Assembly (NCBI GenBank): GCA_947460875.1
Contig: CANHGR010000004.1
Coordinates: 62,001 to 126,000 of the forward strand
Reading direction: 5' to 3'
DNA from: Sphingobacteriaceae bacterium
Lineage (GTDB): Bacteria > Bacteroidota > Bacteroidia > Sphingobacteriales > Sphingobacteriaceae
Length of the DNA: 64,000 bases
Below are positions 10,855 through 21,289 of this stretch, piece after piece. A program made the translations under genes and the position numbers. Position 1 is the first letter of the stretch. Each line of letters opens with the position of its first letter. The notes under the pieces were generated by a model that saw only the letters and a program-made list of their open reading frames with translations, was not told the origin of the DNA and did not search any database.

Positions 10855-12202
10855 AACTCAAAGCGTTTTTAAAGGGCTGGACCAATGTATCTATATCGCC
10901 CGCGCCAACAGTCAAAAGTAAGTCGGGCTGATGCCGACGCACGAATTCAACCGCTTCTTGTTTTCCACATTTTATCTTTCTTTCAATCGTAACGTTTTCG
11001 AGTAACATATCAGAGGTAATACCCGGTATCGGCAGCTCCCGAGCCGGGTAAATATCCAGGAGAATCAGTTCATCTGTCAGACTTAGTACGGCCGAGAAAT
11101 CATGTGCGAAATCGCGAGTGCGCGAAAATAAATGAGGTTGAAAGACTGTAGTTAATTTCCTACCGGGATAAAGACTTCTAACTGCGGTTATGCAAGCATG
11201 CAGCTCGGTAGGATGATGCGCATAATCATCTATAAATACTTGTTTTTCAGTCTTAATAATATACTCAAAGCGCCGCTTAATCCCTTGAAATTCAGCGAGT
11301 GCACGCTTGATTTTTTCGGGCGCGATTCCAACTAACAGCGAAACTTGTATTGCCGCGATCGCATTTTCAACATTATGGTGGCCAGGTATACCGATTAAGA
11401 TATTCTCAATCTTAATCGAGGTGCTTACAAAATCGAAATAGAAATTGCCGCCGTCTACCCTAATATTTTCTGCGCGGATATCGGCTTCACCAAAAGCCGA
11501 ATACGTGGTTCCGCCGGACAGGCTCAGTCCGTTTTTATAGATTAAACTGCCCCCAGGTTTCAGCTGCGAAGTGAACAATTGGAACGAATCTTCAAATTTT
11601 TTATGATCTCCATAGATATCAAGATGATCTGCATCCATTGATGTTATGACAGCAATATCAGGATGGAGTTGCAAAAAAGACCGGTCGTATTCATCAGCTT
11701 CTACAACCATGACATTGTTTTTTCCGATCAGGAAATTGGTATTATAATTTGTTGCTATCCCGCCAAGAAATGCTGAACAATCAAAGGCGCTATGTTTAAA
11801 AATATGGGCAATTATAGTGGAGGTAGTTGTCTTACCATGTGTACCGGCTACTGCAACCGTGAACATTCCTGAACTGATCATGCCCAATACTTGCGAGCGC
11901 TTCTTTATGTCGAAACCTTCGCTATCAAAATAGTTTAGAATCAAAGAGTCTCTTGGAATCGCCGGCGTAAAAATAATAAGAGTCTCGTCAGATCGGTTGC
12001 GAAACACTTCCGGTATAGTATCTATATCGTCCTTAAAAACAATCGAAATTCCTTCGCCGATTAAGCTTTCCGTGAGAACTGTTGAGGTACGGTCATAGCC
12101 GGACACGAAGCAACCACGAGAACGAAAATACCTGGCTAGGCTGCTCATACCTATTCCGCCGATACCTACAAAGTAAACATTTTTGATGCTGTTAACCTCC
12201 AT
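10847..12202 (-). CDS. murC: UDP-N-acetylmuramate--L-alanine ligase MurC
   Basis: 451-residue Mur ligase that adds L-Ala to UDP-MurNAc. The N-terminal Rossmann domain has FVGIGGIGMSSLA (residues 11-23). The ATP P-loop GTHGKTTTS is at 120-128. The central domain carries EADEYDRSF, typical of MurC/Mpl, and the C-terminal domain has DDYAHHPTEL. Mpl has the same motifs, but the length and the dcw position point to MurC. It overlaps murG by 11 nt and ftsQ by 8 nt. Confidence 0.97.
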   Translation of the reverse strand: MEVNSIKNVYFVGIGGIGMSSLARYFRSRGCFVSGYDRTSTVLTESLIGEGISIVFKDDIDTIPEVFRNRSDETLIIFTPAIPRDSLILNYFDSEGFDIKKRSQVLGMISSGMFTVAVAGTHGKTTTSTIIAHIFKHSAFDCSAFLGGIATNYNTNFLIGKNNVMVVEADEYDRSFLQLHPDIAVITSMDADHLDIYGDHKKFEDSFQLFTSQLKPGGSLIYKNGLSLSGGTTYSAFGEADIRAENIRVDGGNFYFDFVSTSIKIENILIGIPGHHNVENAIAAIQVSLLVGIAPEKIKRALAEFQGIKRRFEYIIKTEKQVFIDDYAHHPTELHACITAVRSLYPGRKLTTVFQPHLFSRTRDFAHDFSAVLSLTDELILLDIYPARELPIPGITSDMLLENVTIERKIKCGKQEAVEFVRRHQPDLLLTVGAGDIDTLVQPFKNALSYA

Positions 12203-13334
12203 GTTTCCCTCCCTTTTCGTTGCCTGTCAGCGAGGCTGACATCATTTTAATAACTTCGCTCGCTATAATTTCGTCTGCGTGTAGCAATGACATCTTTCCA
12301 ATATTCTCTGACAAGCTTAGGCATTTATCTGAATTTCGGATTAGGTTCACTGCTGTATCGGCAAGTTTCGTTGTAGCCTCTTGGTCGCTAATAAGCACTG
12401 CTGCATCGTTCAAAGCCAGCGCCATGGCGTTTTTCGTTTGATGGTCTTCTGCAACATTTGGCGATGGCACCAAAATAACGGGCTTTTTAATAACACATAA
12501 CTCTGCAATCGTACCAGCTCCCGCACGTGAAATAATCAAATCTGCGGCAGCGTAGGCAAAGTCCATCCTATTAAGAAACTCAACGATTTTAATGTTGACA
12601 TTCAACTTATCTTCAGTTTGTTCCAAAATAGTTTTATAATAGTGCTTGCCGGTTTGCCAGATCAATTGTATGTCCGAAGCAACAATGTTACCCATACCTG
12701 TCAACATACAATTGTTTAAAGTGCGTGCACCAAGGCTTCCTCCGGTTACCAATATCGTTTTCTTTGCAGGATTCAGGTTGAAGTAGCTAAACGCGTCCTC
12801 TCTCTTACCTTCAATCGCGACTGATTCCGTACGAATTGGATTGCCGGTAAGCATAATTCTATTGGCGGGGAAGAATTTCTCCATGCCCTTGTACGCCACA
12901 CATATTTTATGAGCTTTTTTGCCGAGCCATTTATTTGTTATCCCCGCGTACGAATTCTGTTCTTGTATCAAATAGGGAATATTCATCTGACCGGCAGCAT
13001 AAAGTAAGGGCCCGGAAGCATATCCTCCCACTCCCACTGCTGCATCAGGCTTAAAATCTTTGATGATCGACCGCGCTTTAAGCAGGCTACTGATTATTTT
13101 TATGGGTAGCCATAAGTTTTTAAACAGTGATTTGCGCTGAAAGCCCTGGATGTCCAAGCCGATAATCTGATAACCAGCCGCCGGCACCTTTTCCATCTCC
13201 ATCCTTCCGTTTGCACCAACGAAAAGTATCTCTGTTTGGGAATCTAGTTTTTTTAAAGCATCAGCGATCGCCAAGGCAGGAAAGACATGCCCTCCTGTAC
13301 CTCCACCGCTTATAATCACTCTATGTGCTTTCAT
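12192..13334 (-). CDS. murG: Lipid II-forming GlcNAc transferase MurG
   Basis: 380-residue GT28 enzyme that transfers GlcNAc from UDP-GlcNAc to lipid I at the inner membrane face. The G-loop SGGGTGGHVFPALAIA is at residues 9-24 and the second glycine loop is VTGGSLGAR. The UDP-GlcNAc pocket RAGAGTIAEL and the downstream PVILVPSP are intact. The start is 6 nt from the ftsW stop. Its place between ftsW and murC matches the flippase-to-transferase order of other dcw clusters. Confidence 0.97.
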   Translation of the reverse strand: MKAHRVIISGGGTGGHVFPALAIADALKKLDSQTEILFVGANGRMEMEKVPAAGYQIIGLDIQGFQRKSLFKNLWLPIKIISSLLKARSIIKDFKPDAAVGVGGYASGPLLYAAGQMNIPYLIQEQNSYAGITNKWLGKKAHKICVAYKGMEKFFPANRIMLTGNPIRTESVAIEGKREDAFSYFNLNPAKKTILVTGGSLGARTLNNCMLTGMGNIVASDIQLIWQTGKHYYKTILEQTEDKLNVNIKIVEFLNRMDFAYAAADLIISRAGAGTIAELCVIKKPVILVPSPNVAEDHQTKNAMALALNDAAVLISDQEATTKLADTAVNLIRNSDKCLSLSENIGKMSLLHADEIIASEVIKMMSASLTGNEKGGKHGG

Positions 13335-13340
13335 TGTATG

Positions 13341-14507
13341 TTAGGCCATTGCCGGAATTTCACCGACGATGACATTTTCTCCTTTTTGTTGTTTTTTCTC
13401 TTCAATATCGCGACTAACGCTTAAAATAATACCGAAGGCTATACTTGTAAATAATATTGAAGTTCCTCCCATGCTGACCAACGGTAGCGGCACGCCAGTA
13501 ACGGGACCCAGACCGACAGCTACCGCCATATTAGCAAATGCCTGTATTGTCAGGCTAAAACTCAAGCCAGCCGCCAGTAATGCCCCAAATGCTTTGGGAC
13601 TTTCAGTTACAATCAAAATGCATCGATAGAGGAAAACAAGGTATAGAATCACCATAACAACACCACCCACTAACCCATATTCTTCAATAATTGTAGCGTA
13701 GACGAAATCAGAATATGGATGTGGAAGGAAGTTTCGCTGAGTACTATTTCCGGGACCTTTCCCGAAAAATCCACCGGTTGCTATCGCAATTTTCGAGTGA
13801 TTAGCCTGGAACGATTTATCAGGATCTGCCTTTTCAGGATACATAAACACTTCAATACGCGATAGGTAAGTTGCCCGCCGCGGACCGAGTAAGACTACGC
13901 CGCTTAGCAAAACCAATCCGGCCAAACAGACAATAGCGATTTGCTTAATACTGATTCGGCCAATAATCAACAATAGGATGCTAACGCCAAACAACATTAA
14001 AGCCGTAGACAAACCTGCCGGTGCAATAAGGACAAAAATTAAACATACCGATAGCATGATGGGCATAAATGCCTTTTTTACGTCTTTGATATTTTCTTGC
14101 TTACGGGTTAATGTGCGCGCCAGAAAGGTAATCAAAGCGAGTTTTGCAAAATCGGAAGTTTGAAACGTTTGGTTAATAACCGGGATTGTTATCCAGCGAC
14201 TTGCCTCATTTACATTGCTTCCGAATAGCAGTGTATAAAGCAGCAAAGGGATGGCGACGATCATCAATATTTTTGAAATGCCTGCGTAATATCTGTAATC
14301 CAGTAAATGTGAAAAGTACATCAGCGCAAAACCGCCCACAATCATCATCAGATGTTTAGTCAAGTAGTAGTGTTCTGACTTATCATTCTTGTACGCAAGA
14401 GTTCCGGTAGAGCTGTAAACAGCCAACAGCGACCATAGCGACAGAAGGATGACGATCAACCAGATCCAGCGATCGCCTTTTGTGTTGTTTAGTATTTTGT
14501 GAATCAT
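13341..14507 (-). CDS. ftsW: SEDS peptidoglycan glycosyltransferase FtsW
   Basis: 388 residues with about ten membrane helices. SEDS family landmarks are present: the large extracellular loop containing KADPDKSFQANHSKIAIATGG, the GKGPGNSTQRNFLPHPYSDFVYA stretch, and the C-terminal PLPLVSMGGTS motif. SEDS proteins polymerise lipid II together with a class B PBP; here the partner should be the ftsI product six genes earlier in the operon. The last ~20 residues are a hydrophilic cytoplasmic tail. A paralogue, rodA, lies at 60441. Confidence 0.96.
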   Translation of the reverse strand: MIHKILNNTKGDRWIWLIVILLSLWSLLAVYSSTGTLAYKNDKSEHYYLTKHLMMIVGGFALMYFSHLLDYRYYAGISKILMIVAIPLLLYTLLFGSNVNEASRWITIPVINQTFQTSDFAKLALITFLARTLTRKQENIKDVKKAFMPIMLSVCLIFVLIAPAGLSTALMLFGVSILLLIIGRISIKQIAIVCLAGLVLLSGVVLLGPRRATYLSRIEVFMYPEKADPDKSFQANHSKIAIATGGFFGKGPGNSTQRNFLPHPYSDFVYATIIEEYGLVGGVVMVILYLVFLYRCILIVTESPKAFGALLAAGLSFSLTIQAFANMAVAVGLGPVTGVPLPLVSMGGTSILFTSIAFGIILSVSRDIEEKKQQKGENVIVGEIPAMA

Positions 14508-14527
14508 TTTTTACGTGCTGGGTTAAT

Positions 14528-14562
14528 GGCAAAGAGCATGGAGCATAGGGCAAAGGGTAATT
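14528..14562. repeat. 7-bp-periodic repeat tract in the murD-ftsW gap
   Basis: Five consecutive heptads with no spacer: GGCAAAG AGCATGG, AGCATAG, GGCAAAG GGTAATT. The first and fourth units are identical and the second and third differ by one base. The tract sits in the only gap over 100 nt between murD and ftsW inside an otherwise tight operon. Confidence 0.6.
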
Positions 14563-14628
14563 GATTTGACCTGATTAACTGGTTCATTCTGGCTATTTAT
14601 TTACGACTAAAACCGATAACTTAAAACT

Positions 14629-16017
14629 CTATAACTCTTTTACTGCTTCCTTAAACTGATTTCCTCTGTCTTCATAATTTCTAAACAAGTCGAAACTTGC
14701 ACATGCCGGTGATAATAAAACTGTATCCCCTTTCTTAGCAAGATGGTATGCAATTTGGGCTGCTTCGGCTGCTGAAGTTGTGTTCACCATCACGTCGATA
14801 TCATCTTCAAAAGCCTCATGGATCCGCTTATTATCTTTACCGAGGCATATTATTGCCTTTACTTTACTTTTTACGATATCTTTTAATATCGAATAATCGT
14901 TGCCTTTATCTACGCCTCCCAAAATAAGTACAACTTCACCGGGCATACTTTCCAGAGCATACCAAGTGGAATTTACATTGGTAGCTTTTGAGTCGTTAAT
15001 AAAATCAATACCAGATATTCTGGCAATATGTTCGAGTCGATGTCCAATATTCCTGAAGCTACCCATGCTTTCGCGGATCGATTCATTGCGCAATTCCAGA
15101 ACTTTGGCAATAATGCCGGAAGCCATCGAATTGTAAATGTTGTGTTTGCCCTGTAAAGCTAATTCTGCTAATGACATAGTAAGGTTTTGGTTATTGTTCA
15201 GGTATATATTAATATTATTATCGTTTAGAAATCCGCCCCTATCAAGCGTCTTCTGAATAGAAAAGGAATAAGACAAGGCTCTGACCTCGTGACGTTCTAG
15301 TGCCTTGAAAGTTTCGGGATCATCAGCATTGTAAATAAAAACATCATTTGATGTCTGATTTTGAATGATGCGCATCTTGGAATCGGCATAATTCTCCATT
15401 TTGTATTCGTATCGATCCAAATGGTCAGGCGTGATATTGAGGAGAACGGCGATATCTGCCTTGAACTTGTACATATCATCAAGCATAAAGCTGCTGATCT
15501 CAAGGACATAATAATCAAACTTCTCTAGGGCAACTTGTTTTGCAAAGCTCTTACCGATGTTGCCCGCTAGACCCACGTTCAACCCCGCATTTCTCAGCGT
15601 ATGGTACGTCAGCATGGTAGTCGTCGACTTGCCATTAGATCCGGTGATGCAAATCATCTTAGCATCAGAATATCGACCCGCAAACTCTATTTCAGAGATA
15701 ACCGAAATATTGTTTTCCCTAAGCTTTTTGATGATAGGAGCTTTTTCGGGGATACCGGGACTTTTTACAACTTCTATTGCGGTAAGAATTTTTAGTTCTG
15801 AATGATTATTTTCTTCAAAAGGGATACCCGCTTCATCGAGTTCTGCTTTATAATTTTTTGCTATCGAACCTGAATCTGAAACAAATACTTCAAAACCTTT
15901 CAATTGCGCTAAAATGGCTGCACCAACACCGCTTTCGCCTGCGCCAAGTACGACGATTAAGCCGCCTTCTGTGGGCTTACCATCTTTATTGGGAATGTTG
16001 TACTCAATGTTTGCCAC
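14629..16017 (-). CDS. murD: UDP-N-acetylmuramoylalanine--D-glutamate ligase MurD
   Basis: 462-residue Mur ligase adding D-Glu to UDP-MurNAc-L-Ala. The N-terminal nucleotide-fold motif VVLGAGESGVGAA is at residues 22-34 and the P-loop ITGSNGKSTTT at 124-134. The central ITPDHLDRY motif binds Mg and the NDSKATN motif near residue 334 binds the substrate. The start abuts the mraY stop directly, so coupling is likely. A 121-nt gap with a heptad repeat separates it from ftsW. Confidence 0.97.
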   Translation of the reverse strand: MANIEYNIPNKDGKPTEGGLIVVLGAGESGVGAAILAQLKGFEVFVSDSGSIAKNYKAELDEAGIPFEENNHSELKILTAIEVVKSPGIPEKAPIIKKLRENNISVISEIEFAGRYSDAKMICITGSNGKSTTTMLTYHTLRNAGLNVGLAGNIGKSFAKQVALEKFDYYVLEISSFMLDDMYKFKADIAVLLNITPDHLDRYEYKMENYADSKMRIIQNQTSNDVFIYNADDPETFKALERHEVRALSYSFSIQKTLDRGGFLNDNNINIYLNNNQNLTMSLAELALQGKHNIYNSMASGIIAKVLELRNESIRESMGSFRNIGHRLEHIARISGIDFINDSKATNVNSTWYALESMPGEVVLILGGVDKGNDYSILKDIVKSKVKAIICLGKDNKRIHEAFEDDIDVMVNTTSAAEAAQIAYHLAKKGDTVLLSPACASFDLFRNYEDRGNQFKEAVKEL

Positions 16018-17259
16018 TTACCTTAATTTTAGAGTTACAATAGTTAGTACCGCGAGAATCACACCCACGATCCAAAATCTGGTAACGATCTTTGCTTCGT
16101 GATATCCTCGTTTTTGATAATGGTGATGTAGAGGAGACATTAGAAATACTCTTCGTCCTTCGCCATACTTTTTCCTCGTGTACTTGAAGTACGAAACCTG
16201 TATAATGACGGACAGATTTTCCATTAGAAAAACACCACAAAGGATAGGAATGAGTAGTTCCTTACGTATCATAATCGCAAACGCAGCAATAATCCCACCG
16301 ATGGCTAAACTTCCGGTATCACCCATAAATACTTGGGCGGGATAGGAATTATACCATAGAAATCCTACGCAGGCTCCAACAAAAGCACCGGCAAATATGA
16401 CAAGCTCGCCTGAGTTGGGGATATACATGATGTTTAGATAATCAGCCATGATCGCATTGCCCGAAACGTATGCGAGGATTGCTAATGTCATCCCGACAAT
16501 TGCCGAGATGCCGGTTGCTAAGCCGTCTATACCGTCTGTAATATTTGCACCATTAGATACCGAGGTGACAATAACCACAACGAAAATCATAAAAACGAGG
16601 AGGGTATATTTCTCATGCCCCTCGCCCAAGAACTTAAGTACTTTGGAATAGTCGAACTCGTTATTTTTATAAAAAGGAATATTAGTCTTTGTCGACTTAA
16701 GATTCTGCGTAAAATATGACTCGGACCCTCTTTGGTGCACTTCCACTTTTGCCGTGCCGGAGACCGGTAAGCTAACTTGCTCACGAATAACGATTGAGGA
16801 ATGGAAATACATGGTCCATCCGATGATCAAGGCCAAGCCTACCTGACCCATGATCTTGAAGCGACCTGCTAAACCCTCTTTATCTTTCTTAAAAACCTTT
16901 ATATAATCATCTAAAAAGCCAATGATACCCATCCATACAGTGGTAGTGATCATTAAAACGATATAAATATTCTCAAGTTTGGCAAAAAGAAGTGTGGGAA
17001 CCAGGATGCCTAATAGAATGATCAATCCGCCCATAGTTGGAGTGCCCTGCTTCTGCATTTGCCCCTCCAAACCCAGATTACGTACAGTTTCACCTACTTG
17101 CTTTTGTCTTAAAATCCTTATTAGCCTGCTACCATAAACTGTAGTTAGAAAAAGTGATAAAATAACCGCCATCCCCGTACGGAAAGAGATGTATTGAAAC
17201 ACCCCTGCACCGGGAATGTCAAATTGCTCGTCCAACCAAATGAATAGATAGTATAACAT
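16018..17259 (-). CDS. mraY: Phospho-MurNAc-pentapeptide transferase MraY
   Basis: 413-residue integral membrane enzyme that makes lipid I from UDP-MurNAc-pentapeptide and undecaprenyl phosphate. Catalytic landmarks are present: [20 protein letters not shown] (Mg-binding Asp pair), the [13 protein letters not shown] loop and the [10 protein letters not shown] motif. It is ~50 residues longer than E. coli MraY. The excess is a hydrophilic stretch after the fourth or fifth helix (about residues 160-205, from IREQVSLP to [10 protein letters not shown]), a pattern typical of Bacteroidota. It overlaps murE by one base. Confidence 0.97.
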   Translation of the reverse strand: MLYYLFIWLDEQFDIPGAGVFQYISFRTGMAVILSLFLTTVYGSRLIRILRQKQVGETVRNLGLEGQMQKQGTPTMGGLIILLGILVPTLLFAKLENIYIVLMITTTVWMGIIGFLDDYIKVFKKDKEGLAGRFKIMGQVGLALIIGWTMYFHSSIVIREQVSLPVSGTAKVEVHQRGSESYFTQNLKSTKTNIPFYKNNEFDYSKVLKFLGEGHEKYTLLVFMIFVVVIVTSVSNGANITDGIDGLATGISAIVGMTLAILAYVSGNAIMADYLNIMYIPNSGELVIFAGAFVGACVGFLWYNSYPAQVFMGDTGSLAIGGIIAAFAIMIRKELLIPILCGVFLMENLSVIIQVSYFKYTRKKYGEGRRVFLMSPLHHHYQKRGYHEAKIVTRFWIVGVILAVLTIVTLKLR

Positions 17260-18716
17260 TAGCTTTGTATAGTTAACATTTCGACCAAAATTTGCTTATC
17301 GTCAAAGGGATATTTTACACCCTTAACTTCCTGGTATTTTTCGTGACCCTTTCCCGCAAGTAGGATGATATCTCCCGTCTTCGCCAAATGGCAAGCGGTA
17401 CGTATTGCTTCTTTACGATCTGTTATTGACAGTGTCCTCTTTCTGGTAACAGGAGTAATTCCGTCCTCCATATCATGTATGATTTCTTCAGGTATTTCGC
17501 TACGCGGATTATCGGATGTTAAGATCACCTTATCACTTTGCTCTGCGGCAATTTTTGCCATTACCGGGCGCTTCGATTTATCACGATCGCCGCCGCAGCC
17601 TATAATGGTAATAACCTGCTCTGTTCCTTTGCGGATATCATTAATTGTGTTTAACACATTTTGAATAGCATCCGGAGTATGGGCATAGTCAACTATTCCT
17701 ATGACACCGTTCGCTGACACGATACATTCAAATCTGCCCTCAGCACCATCTAAACGACTGAGAACCGTTAAGGTCTTGCCTCTATCTTGCTCAAGTAGGG
17801 TTGCCACGGCATAGACAGCAAGAAGATTATAGGCGTTAAAACTTCCTACCTGCTTAAACCAAACTTCTTCACCATCGAGATTTAGTAACAGCCCGTTAAA
17901 GCTGTTCTCTATTATTTTAGCCTTAAAGTCGGCCATGTTCTTTAACCCAAACGACTTTTGATGAGCGCGGGTATTCTGCAACATCACCATTCCATTTTTA
18001 TCATCAGAATTTGTCAATGCAAACGCGGATTTAACCAATTTATCAAAAAACATCTTTTTAGCATTTATGTATGCGGCAAAGGTTTTATGATAATCCAGAT
18101 GATCATGGGTGATATTTGTAAACACGCCACCTGTAAAGAACAGACCTTCTGTTCGGTATTGAGCAAGAGCATGTGAGCTTACCTCCATAAAACAGTAATC
18201 ACACCCGCTAATGACCATATCATTAAGCAAGCTATTTAATGAAATCTGGTCCGGTGTAGTATGTGTAGACGAGATTACTTCGCCATTTATTTGATTTTGA
18301 ACGGTCGAGATCAATCCGACTTTGTAGCCGAGCTCTCGAAACAATCTAAATAGCAGAGTGGCAACGGTTGTTTTACCATTTGTGCCGGTAATTCCAACCA
18401 ATTTCAGTTTATCTGAAGGATTATCGAAAAAGTTTGAAGATGCAATACCAAGAGCTTTAGCTGAGTTTTCTACTTTGATAAAACAAGCACCGGAAGTTTC
18501 CTCAGGAAAATGTTCACAAATTACGGCGACTGCACCTTGCGCCACTACCTCAGCAATATACTGATGTCCGTCAGAAACTGTTCCTTTAACCGCGACAAAG
18601 AGTGTACCAGGCACTACCAATCGCGAGTCGAAACATATTTTTTCTATGCCGGTGCCGGTGTTTCCAATCACTTCGGTGATCGCAACGCCATACAATATTT
18701 CCTGGAGAGATTTCAT
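17259..18716 (-). CDS. murE: UDP-MurNAc-tripeptide synthetase MurE (meso-diaminopimelate type)
   Basis: 485-residue Mur ligase that adds the third peptide residue. The P-loop GTNGKTT is at 111-117, the tripeptide-substrate TTPDQ and SSHAL motifs follow, and the carbamylated-Lys region is normal. The C-terminal domain has [12 protein letters not shown] marks enzymes that take meso-diaminopimelate rather than lysine, so the wall should be A1gamma type, consistent with dapA nearby. The start overlaps the ftsI stop by 4 nt. Confidence 0.97.
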   Translation of the reverse strand: MKSLQEILYGVAITEVIGNTGTGIEKICFDSRLVVPGTLFVAVKGTVSDGHQYIAEVVAQGAVAVICEHFPEETSGACFIKVENSAKALGIASSNFFDNPSDKLKLVGITGTNGKTTVATLLFRLFRELGYKVGLISTVQNQINGEVISSTHTTPDQISLNSLLNDMVISGCDYCFMEVSSHALAQYRTEGLFFTGGVFTNITHDHLDYHKTFAAYINAKKMFFDKLVKSAFALTNSDDKNGMVMLQNTRAHQKSFGLKNMADFKAKIIENSFNGLLLNLDGEEVWFKQVGSFNAYNLLAVYAVATLLEQDRGKTLTVLSRLDGAEGRFECIVSANGVIGIVDYAHTPDAIQNVLNTINDIRKGTEQVITIIGCGGDRDKSKRPVMAKIAAEQSDKVILTSDNPRSEIPEEIIHDMEDGITPVTRKRTLSITDRKEAIRTACHLAKTGDIILLAGKGHEKYQEVKGVKYPFDDKQILVEMLTIQS

Positions 18717-20812
18717 TGCAGTTCTATTATAACTGGATAACCTTTTGTAACTCTTCTACCCGCTTCTACCGACTGTTTGACAACTTTTCCACTACCCTTC
18801 ACAACGGGTCTAAGTCCGGCATTTCCAAGGAGGAAAACAGCATCTCTCATCCCCATTCCTTTAGTATCCGGAACGGTTCCATCGACATATTTCACCTCTC
18901 TGAAGGAAGTCACATTGTTGGTGTCTACTACGTTGATATAATCTGTATTTGCAGCAAAGGAAACTTTCATCCCAAAGGCATTATAAACTCGCTCTGCGGC
19001 TTTCTTATACCCTGCTTTTGGTGCTGGAATTTTAGTATTAATTGCTATTTGCTGCCTGGCACGAGGATCGTATAAGCGTATATCGTTTGCGAAAACTTTA
19101 TCGGCGATTTCTCTGAATACCGGGCCCGCGACTTGGGCTCCATAGTATCCGTTTTTCGGGTCATTGATTACTACGATAAGCGAATACTTAGGATTATCGG
19201 CTGGAAAATAGCCGCAAAAAGAAGCCTGATATTGCTTTTTAGCCGTGTATCCCTTATTGCCATCAGCGACTTGGGCCGTACCGGTTTTACCTGCTACTTT
19301 ATACAGCGGGCTGTATATTATGCCTCTCCCTGTTCCTGCACTGACCACTCCTTCGAGCATTTCCTGGATCTCTTTTAATGTTTGGTCCGAACATATCCGG
19401 TCGTTAATAACTCTTGCCTTAAACTGTTGGATGGTATTGTTTAACCGTCTGATTTCTCTTACGAAAATGGGAGAAATATATTTTCCGTTATTCGCGATGG
19501 CATTATAAAAAGACAGCATTTTCAGAGGTGTAAGCTGCATTTCATAGCCGTACGCCATCTGCGGCAAGGTCATATTCTTATTCCAGCTCTTGTTCTTTGG
19601 ATTTTTCACTACTGGCTGAGCTTCCCCTGGAATCTGTAGCTCTAGCTTGTCGTTCAGATGCCAATCATATAAATGATCGGTAAATTGAGATTGGTTATCC
19701 CGGTAGGCATCATTAACAAGTTTGGCTACGGCAGCATTGGAAGATTCCTGAAATGCTCGTTTAACAGATACTACACCAATGCTTCCATGAGAATCTTTAA
19801 TGGTATGTCCTGGAATTCGGTATTCTCCCGTTCCAACTCTTGTACTTGTATCAACCTTGTTGTCTTCCAGCAAGGCCATATATGAAGCTACTTTAAACGT
19901 AGAACCCGGATCTTGGTTTCCCGCAATAGCGTAGTTGAATTTCTCTTGATAGACCCCTTCACTTACTTTGCTATAATTTGCAATTGCTCTGATTTCGCCG
20001 GTTTTAACTTCCATGAGAATGACGCTTCCATGATCAGCATTACTGAGTATTAGTTGCTTGCGCAAGGCATTCTGCGCTACATCTTGCATGTTCACATCGA
20101 TAGTTGAAATAATATCGGCACCGTCTTTCGGTGCAATCTCGATCTCACGATTTACAGGGATCCAAATACCGCCGGCAATACGCTGCATCAATTGCTTTCC
20201 GTTCTGACCGTTGATGTATTCGCCGTAGGCCCCTTCTAAGCCAACGGGCTGCACATTTTCATTACTGTAGCCGATGGTACGAGCCGCAAGAGACTTAAAG
20301 GGAAGAATTCTTTTGTTGTGCTGTACCGCGATCAATCCACCTTTATATCGACCCAAATTAAAAATTGGGAATTTACGGATAATGGTCAGTTCCTGGTGAG
20401 TAACATTTCGTTTCAGGAGCATATAGCGCGCGCTATCGCGACGGGCTTCCCGTAGTATTTCGGAATACTTCGACGCACTTTTATCGCTAAAAAACGCAGA
20501 AAGACGAGTAGCTAGCGAGTCGACTTTTTCATAAAAAATCTTTTCATCTGCGATGCCCGAAGCCAAAAAATCCATGCGCAATTCATACTCCGGAACTGAA
20601 GTAGCAAGTAGGCTTTGATCTACAGAATAAATATTACCCTTTACTGCTTCAACGTTAACAAAACGCGTAGAAAGGCTATCGGCCATGCCGGCCCATTTCT
20701 TACCCTCAACTAATTGAACATTAAATAATTTATAGAGAACTGCGAATGATAAAATTAGAATTAGCCCGAACGCAATATAAACCCTCAGTAAAATATCGGT
20801 TCTGATATTCAT
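18713..20812 (-). CDS. ftsI: Division-specific transpeptidase FtsI/PBP3 with C-terminal PASTA domain
   Basis: 699-residue class B penicillin-binding protein. One N-terminal membrane helix (residues 10-28), then a dimerisation domain. The transpeptidase domain has the nucleophile in STFK (S304-K307), SSN (357-359) and KTGT near residue 508. The last ~60 residues (VPDTKGMGMRDAVFLLG...) form one PASTA domain, as in SpoVD-type proteins and Bacteroidota FtsI. It cross-links septal peptidoglycan with FtsW. It follows the ftsL-like gene after 84 nt and overlaps murE. Confidence 0.96.
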   Translation of the reverse strand: MNIRTDILLRVYIAFGLILILSFAVLYKLFNVQLVEGKKWAGMADSLSTRFVNVEAVKGNIYSVDQSLLATSVPEYELRMDFLASGIADEKIFYEKVDSLATRLSAFFSDKSASKYSEILREARRDSARYMLLKRNVTHQELTIIRKFPIFNLGRYKGGLIAVQHNKRILPFKSLAARTIGYSNENVQPVGLEGAYGEYINGQNGKQLMQRIAGGIWIPVNREIEIAPKDGADIISTIDVNMQDVAQNALRKQLILSNADHGSVILMEVKTGEIRAIANYSKVSEGVYQEKFNYAIAGNQDPGSTFKVASYMALLEDNKVDTSTRVGTGEYRIPGHTIKDSHGSIGVVSVKRAFQESSNAAVAKLVNDAYRDNQSQFTDHLYDWHLNDKLELQIPGEAQPVVKNPKNKSWNKNMTLPQMAYGYEMQLTPLKMLSFYNAIANNGKYISPIFVREIRRLNNTIQQFKARVINDRICSDQTLKEIQEMLEGVVSAGTGRGIIYSPLYKVAGKTGTAQVADGNKGYTAKKQYQASFCGYFPADNPKYSLIVVINDPKNGYYGAQVAGPVFREIADKVFANDIRLYDPRARQQIAINTKIPAPKAGYKKAAERVYNAFGMKVSFAANTDYINVVDTNNVTSFREVKYVDGTVPDTKGMGMRDAVFLLGNAGLRPVVKGSGKVVKQSVEAGRRVTKGYPVIIELQ

Positions 20813-20896
20813 AGCCGAGTCTCCTCCACATTATTTTGCCACACTGCCTTCCTTTGAAAGCGATTAGTTCTGGATTCGAAAATAGTTAGACCAGGA

Positions 20897-21289
20897 TTAT
20901 TTTTCACTTATTAAGATTATTTTCTGCGGTGGCTCTACAAGCTCTTTTAACCCAAGGGTATCAACCTGCTTGGCTACTTCAGATTGAGTACTTTTAAGCA
21001 TCAAATCAGCTTTCAACGTTTTGTAGTCCCAACTTAATTCTTTGACTTCTCTTGTTAGCTTATCGATACTACGGACATTCTTTTCGGCCAAATGCTTGTT
21101 TCCGATATAAACCATACAGAGTAAGGCCAGAAATAGGATGAACGGCAACATTGAAGTAGCTACTTCTTTAGAAAGCACGCCGTCAACAAAAAAATTGGTA
21201 AACATATTTTTAGGCAGCTCAGCTTTTTGCTGCTCAGGTGTAACATCCTGCTCAAGTCCTTCAATCTCGTTTCTAAATCGGTTAGCCAT
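20897..21289 (-). CDS. ftsL: FtsL-like divisome membrane protein
   Basis: 130 residues with a ~40-residue cytoplasmic segment, one membrane helix (about residues 44-61, ATSMLPFILFLALLCMVYIG) and a periplasmic coiled coil rich in L/K/E (about 62-115). FtsL sequences are barely conserved. The call rests on this topology and on the position exactly between rsmH and ftsI. FtsL with FtsB and FtsQ activates FtsWI. The start directly abuts the rsmH stop. The N-terminal part is longer than that of E. coli FtsL. Confidence 0.8.
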   Translation of the reverse strand: MANRFRNEIEGLEQDVTPEQQKAELPKNMFTNFFVDGVLSKEVATSMLPFILFLALLCMVYIGNKHLAEKNVRSIDKLTREVKELSWDYKTLKADLMLKSTQSEVAKQVDTLGLKELVEPPQKIILISEK

